From assembly GCF_018333235.1 (NCBI RefSeq), contig NZ_BORP01000001.1, positions 496,001 to 560,000 on the forward strand: a stretch of 64,000 bases of DNA. Direction: 5' to 3'. Of this stretch, positions 25,529-34,579 are shown one piece after another. The stretch's first letter is position 1; each line of letters begins with the position of its first letter. The stretch is from Ornithinibacillus bavariensis (lineage in GTDB: Bacteria > Bacillota > Bacilli > Bacillales > Amphibacillaceae). A model generated the notes under the pieces. It saw nothing but the letters and a program-made list of their open reading frames with translations, was not told the origin of the DNA and made no database searches. Made by a program: the position numbers and the translations under genes.

Positions 25529-25632
25529 TATTCAACAAAGTTGAATGTAACGATACTAAATTGAATTGACGTTTAAGAAAACCGTTCAATATTACAAGCA
25601 TATTATATAATAGAACTTTTTCACAATGATAA

Positions 25633-25647
25633 CGTAAGCGCATTCAA
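25633..25647 (+). promoter_or_regulatory. cre-like site
   Basis: CGTAAGCGCATTCA differs from the CcpA-binding consensus TGTAANCGNTNNCA at two positions. It lies downstream of the candidate promoter and 40 bases before the HMG-CoA lyase start, a position where CcpA would block transcription. Confidence 0.35.
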
Positions 25648-25685
25648 TAGGCTTCTCAAATAATGGCCTTACAGGAGGGAAGATC

Positions 25686-26591
25686 ATGGAGAATAGACCA
25701 GATTTTGTTCAGCTAAAGGAAGTTGGACCACGTGATGGATTACAAAATGAGAAGAAATTCATTTCAACAGAAGATAAAGTAGCCTGGATTGATATGCTCT
25801 CAAATACTGGTGTAACGGAAATTGAATATTCGTCCTTCGTTAATCCCAAATGGATTCCTGCCCTAGCGGATGCCAAAGAGGTTGGAAAACGTATTAAACG
25901 AAATCCAAGTGTACGATACTCTGCTCTTGTACCTAATATGAAGGGACTTGAAAATGCAATCGAAGCCGGGATAGATCGTGCGTCAGTTTTTATGTCAGCA
26001 AGTGAGACCCATAATATGAAAAATATTAACAAGACAATTGATCAGACATTTCCGGTACTTAAAGAGGTTATTGTCGCTGCAAAAGAAGAAGGGAAGAAAG
26101 TAACCGGCTATGTTTCAACCGTTTTTGATTGTCCATATGAAGGAAGCATTTCTCCAGAACAGGTTATTCGAGTCTTTGACCGGCTAATAGAAGATGGGGT
26201 TGATGATATCTCCTTAGGTGATACAATTGGGTCAGCGGTTCCATCACAGGTTGAAAGCTTACTTGATGAGATTTTAAAACGTTTTCCTAAAGATAAAATC
26301 ATTTTACATTTTCACGATACAAGAGGTATGGCGATAGCTAATATTATGACATCGCTTAACTATGGAATTACAAGGTTTGATACAGCGATTGGCGGTTTAG
26401 GTGGTTGCCCTTATGCACCCGGAGCAGCAGGGAATGTGGCTACAAATGATGTACTTTATTTACTGCATGGGTTAGGAATTAAAACAGGTATCCAGGATAA
26501 AAAGATTCAGGAAGCCTCTATATTTATTCAAAACAAACTCGGTAAAAAACTTCCTAGCCGTTCGTTAGCCTTTATGGAAGGTTCAGCTTAA
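25686..26591 (+). CDS. hydroxymethylglutaryl-CoA lyase
   Basis: A 301-residue TIM-barrel enzyme that splits HMG-CoA into acetyl-CoA and acetoacetate in leucine breakdown. Key features are present: KEVGPRDGLQNE near residue 11 (catalytic Arg, metal-binding Asp), LHFHDTRGMA near residue 206 (metal His residues) and the active-site loop GGLGGCPYAPGAAGN near residue 237 (catalytic Cys). B. subtilis YngG is the counterpart, but there it sits in a leucine/acyl-CoA operon; here it is alone between its own promoter and terminator. The acyl-CoA synthetase gene at 57.6 kb could act on its products. Confidence 0.93.
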   Translation: MENRPDFVQLKEVGPRDGLQNEKKFISTEDKVAWIDMLSNTGVTEIEYSSFVNPKWIPALADAKEVGKRIKRNPSVRYSALVPNMKGLENAIEAGIDRASVFMSASETHNMKNINKTIDQTFPVLKEVIVAAKEEGKKVTGYVSTVFDCPYEGSISPEQVIRVFDRLIEDGVDDISLGDTIGSAVPSQVESLLDEILKRFPKDKIILHFHDTRGMAIANIMTSLNYGITRFDTAIGGLGGCPYAPGAAGNVATNDVLYLLHGLGIKTGIQDKKIQEASIFIQNKLGKKLPSRSLAFMEGSA

Positions 26592-26608
26592 AAATGAAAC
26601 AACTCGAG

Positions 26609-26641
26609 CAAGTGTGATTCTTTTGGATCACACTTTTTTTG
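26609..26641 (+). terminator. Rho-independent terminator
   Basis: AAGTGTGAT pairs with ATCACACTT and is followed by seven T. Confidence 0.88.
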
Positions 26642-26838
26642 TTCTATAAGCATCGTCTAGAATCTTACAAGGCAAATCAAAAATTGGCTATAAATAATAG
26701 TAAATACTTAATCAATATCTATGCTAATCTTGACCATTATCTAATCAATAATTTATTATTAAAGGAACATAACAGGATTATCATAGAGGGGAGAGGACTA
26801 TCATCAATTTAGATAGTATAGGAACTAAGATAAAAGAA

Positions 26839-27360
26839 GTGCGACTAAGAAAAAAACTCACCCAGCAACAGGTTGCAGACGCCTCTGGAATATCCAAGAG
26901 CATGCTGTCTAAAATTGAGAATGGACAAACTGCTTCAGCAATCGCGACATTATCGAAAATCAGTGAAACACTAGAGGTTTCTCTCTCATGGTTACTAGAT
27001 GAACGAGAAGAGCAGGATTTAGTTCTTTTAACACGGGATAATAGGAGAGCGAGAATTGGTGATGAGAACATGGGTTATTCCTATGAATTATTGGCGAACC
27101 GTTCCCAACTATCTCGATTTGAACCGACAATCGTACACGTTACACCAAAAAACTTAAATTTACGTGAGGAATCTTATACGCATTCACAGGATGAATTTAT
27201 ATACATTTTAGAGGGATCGATTTATTTATTTTATGATGGAAAAAAATATTTTATGGAAAAGGGCGATAGTGCCTGTTTCCAAGGTTCGAAGCCACATTTA
27301 TTTATACCTGTAGATGATAAAGAGGCACAGGTACTAACCTTTTTTATGGACAATATTTAA
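26839..27360 (+). CDS. XRE-family regulator with C-terminal cupin domain
   Basis: A helix-turn-helix domain (LTQQQVADASGISKSMLSKI) is followed by a cupin sensor domain (residues about 95-173; HSQDEFIYILEGSIYLF and GDSACFQGSKPHLF). GTG at 26839 is the first ordinary start, giving 173 residues, but it cuts into helix 1 of the DNA-binding domain. The frame continues upstream as NLDSIGTKIKEVRLRKK, exactly the usual XRE N-terminus, and a strong GAGGGGAGAGG lies 6 bases before codon 26803, where an ATG would be expected but ATC is written. The protein is therefore probably 185 residues, started at ATC, or the gene is damaged. The ligand is unknown. It sits 0.5 kb before the OFA transporter gene and could control it. 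Confidence 0.75.
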   Translation: MRLRKKLTQQQVADASGISKSMLSKIENGQTASAIATLSKISETLEVSLSWLLDEREEQDLVLLTRDNRRARIGDENMGYSYELLANRSQLSRFEPTIVHVTPKNLNLREESYTHSQDEFIYILEGSIYLFYDGKKYFMEKGDSACFQGSKPHLFIPVDDKEAQVLTFFMDNI

Positions 27361-27415
27361 TTCTTGATTTCTATTAGAAAATAACAGCATCTAAACGTAA
27401 TTACAATTGATAGTC

Positions 27416-27498
27416 AAAAATAGTACAGTGAGAAAATGCACCCAAAAGTTAGAGTAAAATATCTAAGTCTTAGGGGCCATAATTACTGTGCTATTTTT
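27416..27498. repeat. 83-bp imperfect palindrome
   Basis: Outer arms AAAAATAGTACAGT (27416-27429) and ACTGTGCTATTTTT (27485-27498) match at 13 of 14 positions; inner arms CCCAAAAGTTAGA (27441-27453) and TCTAAGTCTTAGGGG (27462-27476) also pair with small gaps. It may be a small MITE, the fused ends of a deleted insertion sequence or a terminator-like structure after the regulator gene. The rest of the 526-base spacer to 27886 holds only a cre-like site. Confidence 0.6.
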
Positions 27499-27671
27499 AA
27501 TTGCAGCAGTATTATTACTTTTTCGCTGACAATTAAAACAGTACAACATCTATAAAAAGATAATCTTTTTAGGTTCAAATACGTATGCAATCATTTTGCC
27601 ATTAAAAATCTATTTCGTTGTACACATCGATACACAAGATTTTCACTTTAAAAATTATTTAGTTATTGAAA

Positions 27672-27685
27672 TGTAACCGTTTTCA
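27672..27685 (+). promoter_or_regulatory. cre site (CcpA binding) candidate
   Basis: TGTAACCGTTTTCA matches the catabolite-responsive element consensus TGTAANCGNTNNCA at every fixed position. It lies 202 bases before the OFA transporter gene. CcpA control of the transporter and perhaps the following molybdoenzyme genes is inferred. Confidence 0.55.
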
Positions 27686-27886
27686 TGTTACGATAACTAT
27701 CAGAATTTATAGAATATAGGGATTTAAATGTAAAAAATTACCTGCGATTCTGAAATTCTACATAATAGCTTCTATTGATTTTTTCCATCTCTGTATAAAC
27801 ATAAAATCACATTCCTTACTTTCGTTGGTCCCTCTCTAGGATATTCTAGAGGACTTACAATATATTTGATTTAAAGGAGGATTTTT

Positions 27887-29176
27887 ATGGAGAAGGTTAA
27901 AAATAGGTGGCTAATTGCTACATCAGCCCTTGGTGTCCACCTATCCATTGGATCTGCGTATGCATGGAGTGTGTTTACGAATCCAATGATTGACAAATAC
28001 GGGTGGAGTCAGACACAGGTATCTACCGCATTTAGTATTGCTATTTTCTTCCTAGGGTTTTCAGCTGCGTTCATGGGGAGGTTTGTAGAAAAAAACGGGC
28101 CCAAAAAGTCTAGTATGCTAGCAGCATTGTTTTTTGGGATAGGAGTTGCTGGATCTGGTATAGCAACATTATTGGAATCATTAGTTTTATTATATTTATT
28201 TTACGGAATTATTGGTGGAATGGGACTAGGTATCGGTTACATATCACCAGTTTCAACGTTAGTTAAGTGGTTCCCAGATCGGCGGGGATTAGCAACAGGA
28301 CTTGCCATTATGGGGTTTGGCTTTGCAGCCATGATTAGTGGACCTGCAATTGAGGGATTAATAGGTGTTGTTGGGATATCGAATACATTTTTCATTCTTG
28401 GTACTATTTATTTCTTAGTAATGACTGTATCCGCACAATATTTAGCTCCACCACCTGAAGGTTGGACTCCAAAAGGCTTTGTGGAGAAGCAAGAAGCAGG
28501 TAAAACAAGGATAAAGATTAGACCAGATTTGTCGCAGCTTACCGCAAACGAAGCTATAAAGACAAGACGCTTTTGGATGTTATGGTTTATGTTGTTTATC
28601 AATGTAACCTGCGGAATCGCTATACTAGCGGTTGCCTCACCAATGGCTCAGGAGATTACTGGTATGTCTGCTATCGCCGCAGCCGCCATGGTTGGCGTAT
28701 TAGGAATGTTTAATGGCGGTGGTAGAATTGGCTGGGCTACCATTAGTGATTATATCGGTCGTCCAAATGTTTATACTACCTTCTTTATTATTCAAGTAAT
28801 TGCATTTGCAATATTACCTTTTGCATCGAACCCATTTTTATTTCAAATTTTATTATTTGCAATTTTAACATGCTATGGTGGGGGATTTGCTTCTGTTCCA
28901 GCATATATAGGAGATCTGTTCGGAACAAAGCAGCTTGGTGCAATCCATGGTTATATCCTTACCGCATGGGCCATGGCCGGGGTAGTTGGACCAATATTAT
29001 TATCATTAATCTATGATAATACAGGAAGCTACACGTTAACGATGACAATTTTTACTGTTATGTTCGTAATCGCTTTGGGACTATCTGTATGGATACGAGC
29101 TGATATCAGACGATTAAGAGGACAACAGGAACAAAAATTAACAACACAGCATGCAACAGCAGCAACAAAAGAATAA
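27887..29176 (+). CDS. OFA family (oxalate/formate antiporter-like) MFS transporter
   Basis: A 429-residue 12-helix transporter. The N-terminus WLIATSALGVHLSIGSAYAWSVF and the GWSQTQVSTAFSI, GIIGGMGLGIGYISPVSTLVKWFPDRRGLATGLA segments are characteristic of the OFA subfamily (OxlT, YhjX). Members exchange oxalate, formate or other monocarboxylates. ATG has a perfect AAAGGAGG 6 bases upstream. The next gene, a FdhF/YdeP-type molybdoenzyme, starts 85 bases later, which suggests that the transporter brings in or removes its substrate or product; this is inference. Confidence 0.88.
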   Translation: MEKVKNRWLIATSALGVHLSIGSAYAWSVFTNPMIDKYGWSQTQVSTAFSIAIFFLGFSAAFMGRFVEKNGPKKSSMLAALFFGIGVAGSGIATLLESLVLLYLFYGIIGGMGLGIGYISPVSTLVKWFPDRRGLATGLAIMGFGFAAMISGPAIEGLIGVVGISNTFFILGTIYFLVMTVSAQYLAPPPEGWTPKGFVEKQEAGKTRIKIRPDLSQLTANEAIKTRRFWMLWFMLFINVTCGIAILAVASPMAQEITGMSAIAAAAMVGVLGMFNGGGRIGWATISDYIGRPNVYTTFFIIQVIAFAILPFASNPFLFQILLFAILTCYGGGFASVPAYIGDLFGTKQLGAIHGYILTAWAMAGVVGPILLSLIYDNTGSYTLTMTIFTVMFVIALGLSVWIRADIRRLRGQQEQKLTTQHATAATKE

Positions 29177-29261
29177 CTTTTAAAAATAATAGGGGTGGAC
29201 TTATCAGAAGGTGAGTCAGCCCCTTATGGTTATTTTTATTCTGAACAAGGAGGGTTTAAGA

Positions 29262-31613
29262 TTGGGAAATACAAAGCATACAGGTCCAATTAAAATACCA
29301 AAAAAACCAGATTCAAAATTATGGGTTAGTAAGGTTCCATTTGGTTTAGGGAAGGTTAAACCTCATCATATTAGGGATACAATGAAGGTCGTTTGGGAAA
29401 ATAAAGATAATTTACCTTATGCCACTCGTATTTTAACACAGGGAGTGTGTGATGGCTGTGCACTTGGAGTTTCTGGGCTTAGGGATCAAACGTTAACTGG
29501 TCCTCATTTGTGTACAACCCGACTTAATGTACTTCGTCTAAATACGATGGGGCCAATCAAGGATAGCATATTATTCTCAGATATAGATGAACTTCGAAAA
29601 TTGGATAGTACGGAATTACGTAAACTTGGTAGAATACCATTTCCGTTATTACGTAAACCGGGGGACCGTAAATTTACGCGAATTTCTTGGGATGAAGCAT
29701 TGGATACTATAGCAGATAAAATGAAAATGATTCAACCAAAGCAAGCTGCCTTTTATACTACGTCTCGTGGTATCACAAATGAAGTGTATTACACATTAGC
29801 AAAGGTATCTCGATTTCTTGGTGTGAATAATATTGATAATGCATCACGTATTTGTCACTCTCCTTCTAAAACGGCTTTAAGTCGTTCGATTGGTGTTGGT
29901 GCATCTACTTGTAACTATAAGGATTGGATTGGCACAGATGTACTTGTTTTTTGGGGTTCGGTAGCTGCTAACAATCAACCTGTATCTACGAAATACATGT
30001 ATGCTGCTAAACGAAAAGGAACCAAAATAATCGTTATTAATCCGTATCATGAACCAGCCATGGATAAGTATTGGATTCCGTCCATAGCAGAATCGGCTTT
30101 ATTTGGCACGAAGATTGCTGATGATTTTTATCAAGTTAATATTGGTGGAGACATAGCCTTTATGCATGGCGTAATGAAGCATTGGTTTGAAATGGAAGAA
30201 AATACCCCAGGTTCTGCACTCAATCATGAATTTATCCGTGAGCATGTTAATGGAATAGAAGAATTAAAGGAAAAGGTCATGGCATATGAATGGGAGCAAC
30301 TGGAAAAGTCTTCAGGGATCACAAAGGCTCGAATGCGAGAATTAGCAGAGCTTCTAGCAAATTCAAAGTCTGCAGTTTTTGTATGGTCAATGGGATTAAC
30401 ACAGCATCGCTTTGGCACCGATAATATATCACAAGTAGCAAATCTGGCTTTACTTAGAGGCTTTCTTGGTAGAGAACATTGTGGCTTAATGCCGATTCGT
30501 GGACATTCAGGGGTTCAAGGCTCAGGAGAGATGGGAGCAGATCCGTTTTCACTACCAGGCGGTGGCCTTGATAAAGAAAGTCGAGAGCGCGTGGAAGAAA
30601 TTTGGGGCTTTAAAATACCAGAATGGCAAGGGGATATCGTTGGAGTATCTTTAGAGAACGCACTTCTTCCGGATGAACATGAACGAAAACTTAAACTCTA
30701 TTATATGTCTGGTGGTAATTTCCTAGAAACAATGCCAGATCCAGATTTTGTAAAAGAAAGTCTAGAAAATATCGATATTCGGGTACATCAAGATATTATA
30801 CTAAATACATCAACACTATTAGATGCAAAGCAAGCTGTTATCATTCTTCCGGCAATGACTCGTTATGAGCAGCCTGGTGGTGGTACGTCAACCTCTACAG
30901 AGAGGATGGTATATTTTTCACCTGAAATTAAAGGTCCGAGAATTGAAGAGGCAAGATCAGAATGGGAAATATATGTAGATTTAGCGAAAAGAGTAAAGCC
31001 TGAAGAAAAGGAATTAATCGATTTCAAGGATACTCATGAGATTCGTGAAGAAATTGCGAAAGCAGCACCTAATTATGATGGTATACAACATTTGAAAAAT
31101 AGAGGAGATTTGTTCCAATGGGGTGGGGCGTGGCTTTGTGAGGATGGAATTTGTCCGACACCAGATGGAAAAGGAAATCTCATTACTGTAGAAATACCAG
31201 AGCTGCGGAAACCTGAAGTACATTTCTATGTAACGACTAGACGTGGAAAGCAGTTCAATTCAATGATATATGGAGAAAAGGATCCGTTTAATGCTGCAGA
31301 TCGTTATGATGTGCTTCTCAATGAAGATGATGGTAATGGTTTAGGCATTCAAGAAGGAGATGCCATCGTCGTTTTTAACCAATATGGTACGTTTACAGGT
31401 AGAGCGAAATTTGTGCCTGTGAAACCTGGGAATATTGAGGTCCATTGGCCAGAAGGAAATTCATTAATACCTAAGGGTGTATACGAGGACTATGCGGGAA
31501 TCCCTGAATATAATACAGCAGTAATTGTTGAAAAGGCAGAAACGTATTATGCCCACAAGGATACGAAATATGTAGAAAAGCGAGTAGAAGAGCTTGAATT
31601 GGAGCCACATTAA
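29262..31613 (+). CDS. FdhF/YdeP family molybdopterin oxidoreductase
   Basis: A 783-residue molybdopterin enzyme of the DMSO reductase superfamily, the FdhF/YdeP group. The N-terminal domain has Cys-x-x-Cys (GVCDGCALG) and a further Cys (GPHLCTTRL), fewer than the four-cysteine [4Fe-4S] motif of classic FdhF. The probable molybdenum ligand is Cys in ASRICHSPSKTALSRSIG near residue 207. Molybdopterin-binding strands VLVFWGSVAANN and GLMPIRGHSGVQGSGEMG and the C-terminal MopB domain follow. The TTG at 29262 has AAGGAGGG; the open frame to 29211 is not used. The substrate is unproven: formate is suggested by fdhD and the OFA gene next door. Confidence 0.85.
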   Translation: MGNTKHTGPIKIPKKPDSKLWVSKVPFGLGKVKPHHIRDTMKVVWENKDNLPYATRILTQGVCDGCALGVSGLRDQTLTGPHLCTTRLNVLRLNTMGPIKDSILFSDIDELRKLDSTELRKLGRIPFPLLRKPGDRKFTRISWDEALDTIADKMKMIQPKQAAFYTTSRGITNEVYYTLAKVSRFLGVNNIDNASRICHSPSKTALSRSIGVGASTCNYKDWIGTDVLVFWGSVAANNQPVSTKYMYAAKRKGTKIIVINPYHEPAMDKYWIPSIAESALFGTKIADDFYQVNIGGDIAFMHGVMKHWFEMEENTPGSALNHEFIREHVNGIEELKEKVMAYEWEQLEKSSGITKARMRELAELLANSKSAVFVWSMGLTQHRFGTDNISQVANLALLRGFLGREHCGLMPIRGHSGVQGSGEMGADPFSLPGGGLDKESRERVEEIWGFKIPEWQGDIVGVSLENALLPDEHERKLKLYYMSGGNFLETMPDPDFVKESLENIDIRVHQDIILNTSTLLDAKQAVIILPAMTRYEQPGGGTSTSTERMVYFSPEIKGPRIEEARSEWEIYVDLAKRVKPEEKELIDFKDTHEIREEIAKAAPNYDGIQHLKNRGDLFQWGGAWLCEDGICPTPDGKGNLITVEIPELRKPEVHFYVTTRRGKQFNSMIYGEKDPFNAADRYDVLLNEDDGNGLGIQEGDAIVVFNQYGTFTGRAKFVPVKPGNIEVHWPEGNSLIPKGVYEDYAGIPEYNTAVIVEKAETYYAHKDTKYVEKRVEELELEPH

Positions 31614-31616
31614 AGG

Positions 31617-32429
31617 ATGAGCGTAATGGGTGATGGAAAACAGGATAAGTGGGAATTTATTCGATTTAACGGAAATGAGCCGGTTCAGGTTGCAGAGGAA
31701 ATAGTTCGTGAGTTTCCTCTCACCATTTTCTTGAATGGTGAAGAGTTTGCAACCATGGTTTGTTCACCAAACCATTTAGAGGAATTAGTTATAGGCTTTC
31801 TTGCTTCAGAGGGAATTATACGGTTATATGAAGAAATAAAAGACCTAAAATTGGATGCTGAACGAGGATTTGCTTATGTAGAGCTTTATCGTGAAGTTGA
31901 CGTATCATTAGCGGAGCATTCCAAACGATTTATCGGATCCTGTTGTGGGAAAAGTAGACAATTTTATTTTAAGAGTGATGTAAAAACTGCTAAAACAATA
32001 ACAAGCAAAATAACGATATCTGCAGAACAGTGCTATAATCTAATGAAAGAATTATTGATTCGCTCTGATCAATTTAGAAGGACAGGTGGTGTGCATAATG
32101 CGGCACTTGCAACTTCTGAAGGATTGTTAGAGGTAAGAAGTGATATTGGTAGGCATAATGCATTGGATAAGGTGTATGGCACTATTTTACAACAAAAAAT
32201 CCCCTTAAAGGATAAGTTAATTGTCTTTAGTGGTCGAATTTCTTCAGAGGTTTTATTAAAAATATCGAAAATAGGTGTAGGAATCTTACTTTCTAAATCG
32301 GCTCCAACAGATTTGGCGTTAAGCCTGGCAAATGATTTAGGAATAACAGCAATCGGATTTGCTAGAGAAAATAAAATGAATGTCTATACACATCCAAATC
32401 GAATACGAGAAGCAGGAATCAAGTCTTGA
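31617..32429 (+). CDS. fdhD: formate dehydrogenase accessory sulfurtransferase FdhD
   Basis: About 270 residues; FdhD moves sulfur from a cysteine desulfurase to the molybdenum cofactor of formate dehydrogenase-type enzymes. The family signature is seen as FIGSCCGKS near residue 106, where two adjacent cysteines replace the Cys-x-x-Cys of E. coli, and the GGVHNAALATSEG and RSDIGRHNALDKVYG segments are conserved. ATG at 31617 or 31626 could be used; the second is better placed relative to AAGG. Only 3 bases separate it from the molybdoenzyme gene, so they are cotranscribed and presumably act together. Confidence 0.92.
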   Translation: MSVMGDGKQDKWEFIRFNGNEPVQVAEEIVREFPLTIFLNGEEFATMVCSPNHLEELVIGFLASEGIIRLYEEIKDLKLDAERGFAYVELYREVDVSLAEHSKRFIGSCCGKSRQFYFKSDVKTAKTITSKITISAEQCYNLMKELLIRSDQFRRTGGVHNAALATSEGLLEVRSDIGRHNALDKVYGTILQQKIPLKDKLIVFSGRISSEVLLKISKIGVGILLSKSAPTDLALSLANDLGITAIGFARENKMNVYTHPNRIREAGIKS

Positions 32430-32448
32430 AAAAATGAATTATTAATAC

Positions 32449-32483
32449 ATAGAGCTGTATTCAGTAATGGTATACAGCTCTGT
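32449..32483 (+). other. hairpin between fdhD and moaA
   Basis: AGAGCTGTAT (32451-32460) pairs perfectly with ATACAGCTCT (32472-32481) around an 11-base loop. No T run follows, so it may be a processing or attenuation structure rather than a terminator. Confidence 0.5.
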
Positions 32484-32523
32484 GCCATCGATTAAAAGAA
32501 AGTTTTAGAAGGGCGGTTCAGTC

Positions 32524-33531
32524 ATGAAAATCACGGATAAGTTTGGTCGTCCCTTACAGGATTTACGAATTTCAGTTACAGATCGCTGTAACTTTCGCTG
32601 TACATATTGTATGCCGAAGGAAATTTTTGGAAAAAACTATCCTTTTTTACCTAAAAGCGATTTGCTTACATTTGAAGAGATTGAGAGACTGGCAAAATTG
32701 TTTGTTAGATTAGGCGTTAAAAAAATTCGTTTAACTGGTGGAGAACCACTTTTAAGAAGGAATTTACCAGATTTAATAGCTAGATTATCGGCTATAGAAG
32801 GCCTAGAAGATATCGGACTTACAACGAATGCAACTCTATTAGAAAAAATGGCTATAGATTTGAAGGCTGCTGGCCTAAAGCGAATTAATGTTAGTTTAGA
32901 TGCGCTAGACAATGAATTATTTCAGAGGATTAATGATAGTGGTATTCGTACGGAACACGTCTTAAGAGGGATAGATAAGGCAATGGAGGCTGGGCTAGAG
33001 GTAAAAGTTAATATGGTTGTGAAAAAAGGTATGAATGAGCATGAAATTATTCCAATGGCTCGTTTTTTTAAGGAAAAGGGAATAACACTACGTTTTATAG
33101 AGTTCATGGATGTTGGGAAAACAAATGGTTGGGATTTTAGTAAGGTTATAGCTAAAAAAGAGATTTACCATTTGTTAAACCAGCATTTTGAATTAGAAGC
33201 AATTGACCCAGCATATCTCGGAGAAGTAGCGAAGCGATATCGTTATGTAGGGACTAGTACCGAGGTTGGGTTTATTACATCTGTATCAGAATCATTTTGT
33301 TCAACCTGTACAAGAGCAAGAATAGCTGCAGATGGCAAGCTTTATACATGCCTATTTGCAGCAAAGGGATTTGATTTTAGAGAGCTTCTACGGTCAGGAA
33401 AGACTGATAAGGAAATAGAGGAAAATATTATCGGCATATGGAATAGTCGTGGAGACCGTTACTCCGATGAACGTACGGAAGCAACAGTAAAAAATAAAGA
33501 TCGGATTGAAATGTCTTATATTGGTGGTTAG
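32524..33531 (+). CDS. moaA: GTP 3',8-cyclase MoaA
   Basis: A 335-residue radical SAM enzyme for the first step of molybdenum cofactor synthesis, GTP to 3',8-cyclo-GTP. The N-terminal cluster motif is Cys22, Cys26, Cys29 in [12 protein letters not shown]; the C-terminal second cluster is in [10 protein letters not shown] with the later YTCLFA cysteine. LTGGEPLL follows the first strand, and the chain ends MSYIGG, the GG tail needed for activity. ATG has GGGCGG upstream. First gene of the Moco run. Confidence 0.95.
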   Translation: MKITDKFGRPLQDLRISVTDRCNFRCTYCMPKEIFGKNYPFLPKSDLLTFEEIERLAKLFVRLGVKKIRLTGGEPLLRRNLPDLIARLSAIEGLEDIGLTTNATLLEKMAIDLKAAGLKRINVSLDALDNELFQRINDSGIRTEHVLRGIDKAMEAGLEVKVNMVVKKGMNEHEIIPMARFFKEKGITLRFIEFMDVGKTNGWDFSKVIAKKEIYHLLNQHFELEAIDPAYLGEVAKRYRYVGTSTEVGFITSVSESFCSTCTRARIAADGKLYTCLFAAKGFDFRELLRSGKTDKEIEENIIGIWNSRGDRYSDERTEATVKNKDRIEMSYIGG

Positions 33532-33555
33532 TTTTTTAAGGATAGAGGGAAGAAA

Positions 33556-34566
33556 ATGAAGAATCGTTATTCACGACAAATTTTATATACGTATGTGGGG
33601 GAGAAGGGGCAGGAAAAAATAGGGGGAAAACATGTTTTAGTCCTTGGTTGTGGTGCGCTTGGAACTGCTAATTCTGAATCCCTTGTTCGAGGGGGGATCG
33701 GTAAGTTAACGGTTATTGACCGGGATTATGTGGAGGAAAGTAATTTACAAAGACAACAGCTCTTCACAGAAGAAGATTGTATCAATGAGTTACCAAAGGC
33801 TGTTGTAGCTAAGAAGCATTTACAACAAATCAATTCTACGGTCGATATCCGTGCACATGTCATGGATGCTACAGCTGCCAACTTACCTCCACTATTACAA
33901 GACGTAGATTTAGTGATTGATGCTACAGATAACTTTGATATTCGATTTCTAATGAATGACTTAATTCACCAATATCAGGTTCCATGGATTGTTGGTTCTT
34001 GTGTCGGTAGCACGGGAATGAGTTTTACAATATTACCTGGAGAAACCCCATGTTTGCGTTGTTTATTAGATGCGACTCCAATTTCCGGTGCAACCTGTGA
34101 TTCAGTTGGAATAATTGCTCCTGCTGTTCAAATGGTTGTTGCCCATCAGCAAGCAGAAGCGCTTAAATTATTAGTAGAGGACTACTCTGCTTTACGATCT
34201 AATCTAGTAACCTTTGATTTATGGAATAATTTCTATCATTCTATTGATATAAAACGTGCGAAAAAGGGTTCTTGTCCTACTTGTGGAGAGTACCCAAGCT
34301 ATCCAAGCTTAAACTATGAATCTCAGACTAAGATGGAAGTGCTTTGTGGAAGAAATACGGTGCAAGTACGGGCAAAAAGAAAGATATACCTCGATGAATT
34401 AGCCAATAGGCTTAGAAAGATAAGTGCTGTAAAGCAGAATGAATTTTTACTTTCCCTAACTTATCAAGGATATCGTGTTGTTATTTTTCAGGATGGAAGA
34501 TTTCTAATTCACGGTACTGATTCTACAGACGTAGCGAGGAATATTTATTATCAATTGGTAGGATAA
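33556..34566 (+). CDS. moeB: MoeB/ThiF-type adenylyltransferase
   Basis: A 336-residue E1-like enzyme that adenylates the C-terminal Gly-Gly of MoaD so that it can be thiocarboxylated. The nucleotide loop VLVLGCGALGTANSESLVRGG, NLQRQQLF and DATDNFDIRFLMND are all present; Cys pairs PCLRCLL and CPTCGEYP form the zinc site. About 80 residues after the zinc site form the C-terminal domain found in Bacillus MoeB. The gene is 24 bases after moaA and 13 before moeA. A ThiF role in thiamine synthesis cannot be excluded, but the neighbourhood supports MoeB. Confidence 0.9.
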   Translation: MKNRYSRQILYTYVGEKGQEKIGGKHVLVLGCGALGTANSESLVRGGIGKLTVIDRDYVEESNLQRQQLFTEEDCINELPKAVVAKKHLQQINSTVDIRAHVMDATAANLPPLLQDVDLVIDATDNFDIRFLMNDLIHQYQVPWIVGSCVGSTGMSFTILPGETPCLRCLLDATPISGATCDSVGIIAPAVQMVVAHQQAEALKLLVEDYSALRSNLVTFDLWNNFYHSIDIKRAKKGSCPTCGEYPSYPSLNYESQTKMEVLCGRNTVQVRAKRKIYLDELANRLRKISAVKQNEFLLSLTYQGYRVVIFQDGRFLIHGTDSTDVARNIYYQLVG

Positions 34567-34579
34567 AGGGGGAATAAGA

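Noticed and set aside
27361-27886. Complete insertion sequence in the spacer before the OFA gene
   Set aside because: Only a short palindrome is visible; no transposase frame exists on either strand.
32430-32523. Molybdenum cofactor riboswitch before moaA
   Set aside because: The spacer is only 94 bases and holds one simple hairpin; the conserved multi-stem Moco motif is not there.
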